From Pseudaminobacter salicylatoxidans (GTDB taxonomy: Bacteria > Pseudomonadota > Alphaproteobacteria > Rhizobiales > Rhizobiaceae): a stretch of DNA of 64,000 nt. Of this stretch, positions 58,822-64,000 are shown piece after piece (the first letter of the stretch is position 1; each line of letters opens with the position of its first letter). The notes beneath the pieces are model-generated. The model saw nothing but the letters and a program-made list of their open reading frames with translations. It made no database searches and was not told the DNA's origin. The position numbers and the translations under genes are program-made. Location: assembly GCF_003148475.1 (NCBI RefSeq), contig NZ_QGGG01000005.1, positions 186,001-250,000 on the forward strand, in the 5' to 3' direction.

Positions 58822-59784
58822 ATGCGGGTCGCGATCATCGGCGCCGGTGTGGCGGGCCTCGCAACCGCCACCGAATTCGCAGAGCAGGGCCACGACGTCA
58901 CACTCATTGCCCGTGGGTCCGCTATCGGCGAGAACTGCTGTTCCTGGTATGCGGGCGGAATGCTCGCTCCGTGGTGTGAAGGCGAAAGTGCCGGGGAGCA
59001 GGTCATACGGCTCGGTCAGCAGGCCGTCGGCTGGTGGGAGCGCCATGTTTCCGGCGTGCGTCGTCGGGGCACGCTCGTGCTTTGCCAAGGCCGCGACATG
59101 GCCGAACTGCACCGCTTCGCGCGGCGCACGGAAGCTTCCGAAGTCGTCGACGGCGACCGCATCGACGAGCTGGAACCCGATCTCGCAGGCCGCTTCCGGC
59201 AAGGACTGTTCTTCGCGGATGAGGGGCATCTTGATCCGCGCAAGGCGCTCGTGGAGCTGGCGCAGAAGCTGCGCGAGCAGGGCGCGATCTTCCGGCTCGG
59301 CGTCGACGCCGGCGACGTCGCCCTCGATGCGGACATCACCATTGATTGCCGTGGTCTGGCCGCCCGCGACCGTCTGCCGGATTTGCGCGGGGTGAGGGGC
59401 GAGATGCTGGTCATCCGCTCGCGCGATCTCAATCTTTCCCGCCCCGTGCGGTTCCTGCATCCGCGCATACCGCTTTACATCGTGCCGCGGGGGGAGGGCG
59501 TCCACATGGTCGGCGCGACCATGATCGAGGGCGACCGGCGCGCACATATCAGCGTGCGCTCTACCCTGGAACTTCTGAGCGCGGCCTATGCGCTGCATCC
59601 GGCCTTCGGCGAGGCCGAAATCCTCGAGACCGGCGTCGATGCGCGGCCTGCCTTTCCCGACAATCTGCCGCGGGTGCAGCGGTGCGGCAACACCGTCTAC
59701 GTCAACGGCCTTTACCGGCACGGCTATCTGCTGTCGCCGGCGATTGCGCACATGGCCGTTGCGGCCGCGTCCACCCCGAACTGA
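58822..59784 (+). CDS. thiO: Glycine oxidase ThiO
   Basis: 320-residue FAD-dependent oxidase (DAO family) that makes iminoglycine (dehydroglycine) for thiazole synthesis. FAD motif VAIIGAGVAGLATATEFAEQ (~residues 3-22), CCSWYAGGMLAPWCEGES (~39-56) as in ThiO proteins, GVRGEMLVIRSRDLNLSRPV and the C-terminal VYVNGLYRHGYLLSPAIA. The second of two adjacent ATGs (58822) has GGAGG at the better distance. First gene of thiOSGEF under the TPP riboswitch. No thiC lies in the window, so pyrimidine synthesis must be encoded elsewhere. Confidence 0.94.
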   Translation: MRVAIIGAGVAGLATATEFAEQGHDVTLIARGSAIGENCCSWYAGGMLAPWCEGESAGEQVIRLGQQAVGWWERHVSGVRRRGTLVLCQGRDMAELHRFARRTEASEVVDGDRIDELEPDLAGRFRQGLFFADEGHLDPRKALVELAQKLREQGAIFRLGVDAGDVALDADITIDCRGLAARDRLPDLRGVRGEMLVIRSRDLNLSRPVRFLHPRIPLYIVPRGEGVHMVGATMIEGDRRAHISVRSTLELLSAAYALHPAFGEAEILETGVDARPAFPDNLPRVQRCGNTVYVNGLYRHGYLLSPAIAHMAVAAASTPN

Positions 59785-59799
59785 TGGAGGAGTCTCCCC

Positions 59800-59997
59800 A
59801 TGAAAATCGTCCTCAACGGCAAATCCCACGAGACCGCGTCAACGGATCTCGCGTCGCTGCTTGCCGAGATAGATTTTGCCGACGCCATTGTCGCAACCGC
59901 CCTCAATGGCGAGTTCGTCTCCGTGGACCAGCGTGACGGGGTATCGCTTCAACCGGGCGACCGGGTCGAGATCGTCGCCCCGATGCAGGGAGGCTGA
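59800..59997 (+). CDS. thiS: Sulfur-carrier protein ThiS
   Basis: 65-residue ubiquitin-fold carrier: [29 protein letters not shown], then [13 protein letters not shown] ending in the required C-terminal Gly-Gly that is adenylated by ThiF and converted to a thiocarboxylate. GGAGGAG lies upstream of the ATG. It is followed after one base by thiG. Confidence 0.96.
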   Translation: MKIVLNGKSHETASTDLASLLAEIDFADAIVATALNGEFVSVDQRDGVSLQPGDRVEIVAPMQGG

Positions 59998-59998
59998 C

Positions 59999-60769
59999 AT
60001 GCTGGAGTTTTATGGCAAGCGCTTCGGCAGCCGCCTGTTGCTCGGCACGGCGCGCTATCCCTCCCCCGCTATTCTCGCCGATGCGGTGAGGGCATCGACA
60101 TGCGAGATCGTGACGGTCTCGCTGCGGCGTGAAAGCGGCGACATGCGCGCGGGTCAGGATTTCTGGGCGCTGATGAAGGAACTCGGCACGCACATCCTGC
60201 CCAACACCGCCGGATGCCACAGCGCCCGCGAGGCCGTCACCACCGCGCGCATGGCACGCGAGGTATTCGCGACCTCCTGGATCAAGCTGGAAGTGATCGG
60301 CGACAGCGATACGCTGCAGCCCGATCCGTTTGGTCTCGTCGAAGCCGCGCGTATTCTTTGCAGCGAGGGTTTCGAGGTCTTTCCCTATATGAACGACGAT
60401 CTCGTCGTGGCCGAAAAGCTCGTCGAGGCCGGATGCAGGGTGCTGATGCCATGGGGCGCGCCCATCGGCTCGGGGCGCGGGCTCAACAATCCCTATGCGC
60501 TCAGAACCATGCGGGCGCATTTCCCCGACATCACGCTGGTGGTTGATGCGGGACTGGGCGTGCCGTCCCATGCCGCTGCTGCAATGGAGCTTGGCTATGA
60601 TGCCGTGCTCGTCAACACCGCGGTTGCCAAGGCCGGCGACCCGGTGGCGATGGCGCGCGCCTTCGCGGCGGCGGTCGAGGCGGGGCGGCTTGCCTTCGAG
60701 GCAGATCCGATAGACGCGCTGGACATGGCCGTCCCCTCCACACCGCTTCTGGGAAAGGCGTTGCTGTGA
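59999..60769 (+). CDS. thiG: Thiazole synthase ThiG
   Basis: 256-residue TIM-barrel enzyme that joins 1-deoxy-D-xylulose 5-phosphate, dehydroglycine and ThiS thiocarboxylate to form the thiazole phosphate. Landmarks: [17 protein letters not shown] (~11-27), the substrate-imine Lys in [17 protein letters not shown] (~98-114), [18 protein letters not shown] and [20 protein letters not shown] with [14 protein letters not shown]. Starts one base after thiS and overlaps thiE. Confidence 0.96.
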   Translation: MLEFYGKRFGSRLLLGTARYPSPAILADAVRASTCEIVTVSLRRESGDMRAGQDFWALMKELGTHILPNTAGCHSAREAVTTARMAREVFATSWIKLEVIGDSDTLQPDPFGLVEAARILCSEGFEVFPYMNDDLVVAEKLVEAGCRVLMPWGAPIGSGRGLNNPYALRTMRAHFPDITLVVDAGLGVPSHAAAAMELGYDAVLVNTAVAKAGDPVAMARAFAAAVEAGRLAFEADPIDALDMAVPSTPLLGKALL

Positions 60770-61377
60770 TGGCTCTCGACCCGTTCTACCCGATATTCGA
60801 TCATGTGAGCTGGATCGAACGCCTGGTACCGCTCGGCATCAGGCTCGTCCAGCTTCGCATCAAGGATGAGCCGCAAACGACTCTACGTGCGCAAATCCGC
60901 GCCGCGCGAGAGATCTGCAGCACCCACCACTGCCAGCTTATCGTCAATGACTACTGGAAGCTGGCGCTGGATGAAGGGTGCGACTTCATCCATCTGGGGC
61001 AGGAGGACCTCGATGAAGCCGATCTCGACGCCATCCATGCCGGTGGGTTGAAACTCGGTGTGAGCAGCCATGACGAGGCCGAACTCGACCGCGCGCTGCG
61101 CGTCGATCCCGCCTATATCGCTCTCGGTCCCGTCTATCCGACGATCCTTAAGAAAATGAAATGGCACCAGCAGGGACTGCCGCGTGTCGGCGAATGGAAG
61201 AGCAAGATCGGCGCCATTCCGCTCGTTGGAATCGGTGGCATGAGCGTGGAGCGCGCGCCGGGCGTCTTTGAGGCCGGCGCCGATATCGTTTCGGTGGTGA
61301 CTGACATCACGCTCAACCGGAATCCCGCCGAACGCGTTCGGGAATGGCTCACGGCAACGCGGGAATTTGCGCGATGA
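60769..61377 (+). CDS. thiE: Thiamine-phosphate synthase ThiE
   Basis: 202-residue TIM-barrel enzyme coupling HMP diphosphate and thiazole phosphate to thiamine phosphate. Landmarks: IRLVQLRIKDEPQTTLRAQI (~23-42), CQLIVNDYWKLALDEGCDFI then HLGQEDLDEADL, DPAYIALGPVYPTILKKM and VGIGGMSVERAPGVFEAGAD. The ATG at 60769 shares its A with the thiG stop (TGATG), indicating coupling. Confidence 0.92.
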   Translation: MALDPFYPIFDHVSWIERLVPLGIRLVQLRIKDEPQTTLRAQIRAAREICSTHHCQLIVNDYWKLALDEGCDFIHLGQEDLDEADLDAIHAGGLKLGVSSHDEAELDRALRVDPAYIALGPVYPTILKKMKWHQQGLPRVGEWKSKIGAIPLVGIGGMSVERAPGVFEAGADIVSVVTDITLNRNPAERVREWLTATREFAR

Positions 61378-62357
61378 GCCGCTATGCACGCCAGGAAATC
61401 CTCCCGCAGATGGGCCGCGAGCGGCAGGAGAGGTTGCGCAAGTCCCATATTCTGGTCGTCGGGGCCGGAGGGCTGGGCTGTCCTGCCCTGCAATATCTGG
61501 TCGGCGGGGGCGTTGGCCGGATCACGCTGGTCGATCCCGACAAGGTGGAGCGCGGCAATCTGCACCGGCAGCCGCTTTTCACCGAAGGCGACATCGGACG
61601 GCTGAAAGTCGAGGCCGCCAGGTCGCGCCTTGTCGATCTCAATCCGGATGTCGAAGTCACCGCAATCGCCGCCGCACTCGACCCGACGCTCGCCGCCGCC
61701 CTGATGTCACGGGTCGACCTGGCGCTCGATTGCGCGGATTCCTTCGCTGTCACCTATACCCTCTCCGATAGTTGCAAGGCGCTTGCAAAGCCGCTGGTTT
61801 CGGCATCCGCATTGGGGTTGAGCGGTTATGCGGGTGGCTTCTGCGGCCCGGCCCCTTCGGTGCGCGCCCTGTTTCCAGGTCTGCCGAAAACCACTGCAAC
61901 CTGCGCCACGGCCGGCGTTCTGGGGCCTCTTGTTGGCACGCTTGGCGCCATGGAGGCACAAATGGCCATTGCCATATTGGCGGGTATCGAACCTTCCCCG
62001 CTGGGACAACTGGTCTCCATCGACATGGAAACCTTCGGCTTTCGTTCCTTTCGCTTCGACAAGGCGCAGGAGCCAGCCGAAATCCCGTTTCCGTTCATCG
62101 GCAGGCAGGAGTTGCTGGCGACGGATATTCTCGTTGAACTGAGGCCGATCGAGGAAGCGCCGCGAAGCCTGCGGGCCGATGCCCTGCGCTTGAGCGTGGA
62201 CGATTTTCCTGGCTGTTCCACTCGGCTGCCACACGGGCCCCGCGTGGTGCTATGCTGCCGCTCGGGACTTCGCGCCTGGCGGGCCGCCGAAGCGCTGCGG
62301 CCGACCTGGGCAGGTCCGATCGCGTTGATTGCAGCCGGCGAGGATCAGGGTCGCTAG
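61374..62357 (+). CDS. thiF: ThiF-type adenylyltransferase with C-terminal rhodanese-like tail
   Basis: 327 residues. The E1-like adenylation domain (~1-235) has ARQEILPQMGRERQERLRKS, the nucleotide loop LVVGAGGLGCPALQYL, VDPDKVERGNLHRQPLF and the Cys-containing TATCATAGVLGPLVGTLGAM. It adenylates the ThiS C-terminus. The Cys-x2-Cys zinc pairs usual in MoeB/ThiF are not seen. The last ~90 residues end with VLCCRSGLRAWRAAEALR, a rhodanese active-site-like loop, suggesting sulfur delivery is built in. The ATG overlaps the thiE stop (ATGA). Last gene of the thi operon. Confidence 0.88.
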   Translation: MSRYARQEILPQMGRERQERLRKSHILVVGAGGLGCPALQYLVGGGVGRITLVDPDKVERGNLHRQPLFTEGDIGRLKVEAARSRLVDLNPDVEVTAIAAALDPTLAAALMSRVDLALDCADSFAVTYTLSDSCKALAKPLVSASALGLSGYAGGFCGPAPSVRALFPGLPKTTATCATAGVLGPLVGTLGAMEAQMAIAILAGIEPSPLGQLVSIDMETFGFRSFRFDKAQEPAEIPFPFIGRQELLATDILVELRPIEEAPRSLRADALRLSVDDFPGCSTRLPHGPRVVLCCRSGLRAWRAAEALRPTWAGPIALIAAGEDQGR

Positions 62358-62439
62358 GCGGCGTCACGCGTCTTCAGCCTCGGTGCCGCCGCATTGATCT
62401 GCTTGGCATGCGGCTTTCCATTTGGAGAGGATTACGACC

Positions 62440-62739
62440 TTGATTACAACGCGTTACGCTGCCGGGTTTGCCGGGACATTTCTTCTGCTCGCGGCCGCCG
62501 GGTGCCAGAGCGATGCCGATGCCGCCGGCCCGAAGCCGGGCCTTTGTGACCGGCAGGCGGCGGAGGCCCTCGCCGGCAGGGAGCGGATCACCGATGATGA
62601 AGCCAGGCGTCTGACGGGAGCAACGATGGTGCGCCAGGTCAAGCCGGGCGACCCCGTCACCATGGATTTCCGGCAGGAGCGTGTGACGATCGAAACGGAC
62701 CCGAACACAGGCAAGATCGTCCGCGCGGTATGCGGATAG
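62440..62739 (+). CDS. Lipoprotein of the I78 peptidase-inhibitor type
   Basis: About 99 residues from a TTG at 62440, preceded by GGAGAGG. The signal peptide has a hydrophobic core FAGTFLLLAAAG and a lipobox-like AAGC, so the mature protein is probably membrane-anchored facing the periplasm. The mature part matches the I78 family: RQAAEALAGRERITDDEARR, LTGATMVRQVKPGDPVTMDF and RVTIETDPNTGKIVRAVCG, ending with the conserved Cys-Gly. Family members inhibit serine proteases. An upstream in-frame TTG at 62422 overlaps the ribosome-binding site. Confidence 0.85.
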   Translation: MITTRYAAGFAGTFLLLAAAGCQSDADAAGPKPGLCDRQAAEALAGRERITDDEARRLTGATMVRQVKPGDPVTMDFRQERVTIETDPNTGKIVRAVCG

Positions 62740-62828
62740 TCCAGCGGCTGCTTGGCCGCCAGAACGTGATCTTCGCGGGCTGGTTGCCGGTTTGCGCGAA
62801 CGACCTTGCCTAAAAAAATGATGGGTGA

Positions 62829-62855
62829 CGTCACATTTGATGACGCCGTATCGTC
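62829..62855 (+). promoter_or_regulatory. Candidate ECF41-type promoter upstream of the CMD gene
   Basis: CGTCACA (62829-62835), then exactly 16 nt, then CGTC (62852-62855). ECF41 sigma factors recognise TGTCACA-N16-CGTC-like promoters, usually upstream of the gene beside the sigma gene. One base of the -35 block differs. It lies 31 nt before the GTG start of the CMD gene, whose 3' neighbour is the sigma factor, implying autoregulation. Confidence 0.65.
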
Positions 62856-62886
62856 AAGCAGGTGTCAATGTGAAAAGGAGAAAGCA

Positions 62887-63363
62887 GTGACACCTCGAAT
62901 GACCGATTACATCAAGCGCGCCGATGCCGGGTTCAAGCAGCTCTTTGCCTTGGAAGCCGCAATCAAGGCCAGCCCCATTGAGCCGCAGCTTCTGCATTTG
63001 GTGAAGCTCAGGGCTTCGCAGATCAATGCCTGTGCCTATTGCATTCAGATGCATACCGCCGAGGCACTGGTGGACGGCGAAACACCCCTGCGGCTTCACA
63101 TGCTGCCGGCCTGGCGCGAAAGCACACTGTATTCGGAACGCGAGCGGGCCGCGCTGGCCTGGACCGAAGCGCTTACACGCGTTGCCGAAACCGGTGCGCC
63201 GGATGCGGACTGGGTGCTGGTGGAGGAGGCGTTCACGCCCGACGAACGGGCCTGGTTGTCGCTTGCCATCGGCGCCATCAATATCTGGAACCGGGTGCAG
63301 GTTGGCTTTCGGGCACCTCATCCCACCACGCTTCCAGCCCCGCGGCAGGCCAATGCCGCCTGA
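62887..63363 (+). CDS. Carboxymuconolactone decarboxylase (AhpD-like) family protein
   Basis: 158 residues from a GTG at 62887, 7 nt after AAGGAG; a longer frame from 62806 would run through the predicted promoter. The CMD core has HLVKLRASQINACAYCIQMH, with a CxxC redox pair and the following His as in AhpD peroxidase-like proteins, and ERAALAWTEALTRVAET. It is probably a thiol-dependent peroxidase or reductant. CMD proteins are standard genomic partners of ECF41 sigma factors, and here the sigma gene overlaps its end by 11 nt. Confidence 0.9.
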   Translation: MTPRMTDYIKRADAGFKQLFALEAAIKASPIEPQLLHLVKLRASQINACAYCIQMHTAEALVDGETPLRLHMLPAWRESTLYSERERAALAWTEALTRVAETGAPDADWVLVEEAFTPDERAWLSLAIGAINIWNRVQVGFRAPHPTTLPAPRQANAA

Positions 63364-64000
63364 TCCTGTCACGATCTTCGAGGCGCAGCGGCCCCGTTTG
63401 CTGCGCCTTGGCTATCGGATGCTTGGCTCGCGGGTCGAGGCGGAGGACGTGGTGCAGGAAGTTTGGCTGCGCTGGCAGTCCGCCGATCACTACGAGATTA
63501 CAGAACCCGCTGCCTGGCTCACGCGCGTGACCTCGCGCCTTTGCCTCGACCAGATGAAATCGGCGCGGGCAAGGCGTGAAACCTATCCCGGGACCTGGCT
63601 GCCCGAACCGCTGATCGAAGAAGACGACGACACCCTTCGGCAGGATAATCTCACGCTGACCCTGATGTTGGCCCTGGAGCGTTTGTCGCCCCTCGAGCGG
63701 GTCACCTTCCTGCTGCACGATGTCTTCGGTCAGCCTTTGGACGAAGTTGCCAGGACTATTGACCGAACCTCCGCTGCCACGAGGCAACTCGCCAGTCGCG
63801 CCCGGGCTCATGTACGCCTTGATCAGCCGCGCTATACCGTTCCCAGAGACGCGGCCAGGGCACTTACACGCGCCTTTTTTGACGCATGCCGGTCAGGAGA
63901 TGCGAGCACGCTCTCCATCCTGCTCGCCGAAGGCGCCAACCTGCGCTCGGATGGTGGCGGCAAGGTATTTTCCTTCCCCAATGTCATTCAGGGACGCGGT
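63353..64000 (+). CDS. ECF41-family RNA polymerase sigma factor (SigJ-like), 3' end beyond window
   Basis: 216 codons are visible from the ATG at 63353, with no stop before the window end. Region sigma-2 has RLLRLGYRMLGSRVEAEDVV followed by QEVWLRWQ; sigma-4 has LERLSPLERVTFLLHDVFGQ and LDEVARTIDRTSAATRQLAS. Two ECF41 hallmarks are present: WLPEP in the linker (GTWLPEPLIEE) and DGGGK in the C-terminal SnoaL-like extension (NLRSDGGGKVF). That extension modulates activity in place of an anti-sigma factor. It overlaps the CMD gene, its likely target together with itself through the promoter at 62829-62855. Confidence 0.92.
   Translation, partial: MPPDPVTIFEAQRPRLLRLGYRMLGSRVEAEDVVQEVWLRWQSADHYEITEPAAWLTRVTSRLCLDQMKSARARRETYPGTWLPEPLIEEDDDTLRQDNLTLTLMLALERLSPLERVTFLLHDVFGQPLDEVARTIDRTSAATRQLASRARAHVRLDQPRYTVPRDAARALTRAFFDACRSGDASTLSILLAEGANLRSDGGGKVFSFPNVIQGRG

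Noticed and set aside
58703-58822. 39-codon frame between the TPP riboswitch and thiO, considered as a leader peptide or thiD remnant
   Set aside because: The stretch ISVLIAGADGNAVRVDPAGG only vaguely resembles the ThiD N-terminus; too short and weak to call.
57086-59829. Two frames of more than 500 codons on the minus strand across the Rieske, TPP riboswitch and thiO region
   Set aside because: They run through the riboswitch and oppose genes with clear active-site motifs; shadows of GC-rich coding.
1-64000. tRNA, rRNA, CRISPR arrays and insertion sequences
   Set aside because: Looked for by eye (CCA-ending cloverleafs, regular short repeats, transposase motifs with terminal repeats) and none could be supported.

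Overview
The window is GC-rich, densely coded DNA from an alphaproteobacterium, most likely a Hyphomicrobiales (Rhizobiales) member of the Brucella/Ochrobactrum/Mesorhizobium kind. The main evidence is a complete repABC replication/partition module (about 50.3-54.3 kb, minus strand) with a counter-transcribed RNA between repB and repC and three parS-like 16-mers. Next to it lies a rhizobial plasmid-type helix-turn-helix gene. The DNA is therefore from a repABC replicon (megaplasmid or chromid). Housekeeping-type genes close by (anmK, thiOSGEF, recQ) favour a chromid. No rRNA, tRNA, CRISPR array or insertion sequence was seen.

Layout. 0-10.4 kb: small regulator/enzyme pairs. These are an MFS transporter cut by the window edge, a DUF4287 gene, an ArsR-rhodanese regulator facing a DUF2938 membrane protein across a perfect inverted repeat, a decayed LysR gene, a WYL regulator with a VOC protein, LysR/MFS/aldo-keto reductase, and TetR/SDR. 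9.5-18.7 kb: an IclR regulator divergent from a tightly coupled nine-gene operon. The operon holds an ABC importer, a stand-alone lipoyl domain, E1 alpha and beta of a 2-oxoacid dehydrogenase, a class III aminotransferase, a catalytic-domain-only E2 and a second substrate-binding protein. 18.9-20.7 kb: recQ. 20.8-27.5 kb, minus strand: a taurine/nitrate-type ABC importer, a GntR regulator, an Ldh-family oxidoreductase, a BAAT-type hydrolase and a DUF1684 protein. 28.2-37.8 kb: a UTRA-type GntR regulator divergent from an operon with a dipeptide-type importer, two M20 proteins and an M24 protein, all with altered metal-ligand positions. 38.0-38.2 kb: a 50-residue gene missed by length cut-offs. 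38.3-48.8 kb: a minus-strand operon (GMC oxidoreductase, enolase-superfamily enzyme, aldehyde dehydrogenase, dipeptide-type importer) with a divergent LysR gene. 48.8-54.3 kb: the repABC module. 55.1-62.4 kb: anmK, a cobalamin riboswitch leading to a small unknown gene and a Rieske oxygenase, then a TPP riboswitch leading to thiO-thiS-thiG-thiE-thiF. 62.4-64 kb: an I78-type inhibitor lipoprotein, then a carboxymuconolactone decarboxylase-like gene overlapping an ECF41-type sigma factor that runs off the window.

Most of the window is organised as import-plus-catabolism cassettes, each with its own regulator, as expected of a rhizobial accessory replicon. The best candidates for undescribed biology are the split 2-oxoacid dehydrogenase/aminotransferase/ABC operon (10.66-18.75 kb), the B12-riboswitch/Rieske oxygenase unit (56.4-58.3 kb), and the M20-M20-M24 operon whose hydrolases have lost usual metal ligands (29.1-37.8 kb). 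All family assignments come from reading motifs by eye; no database search was run.
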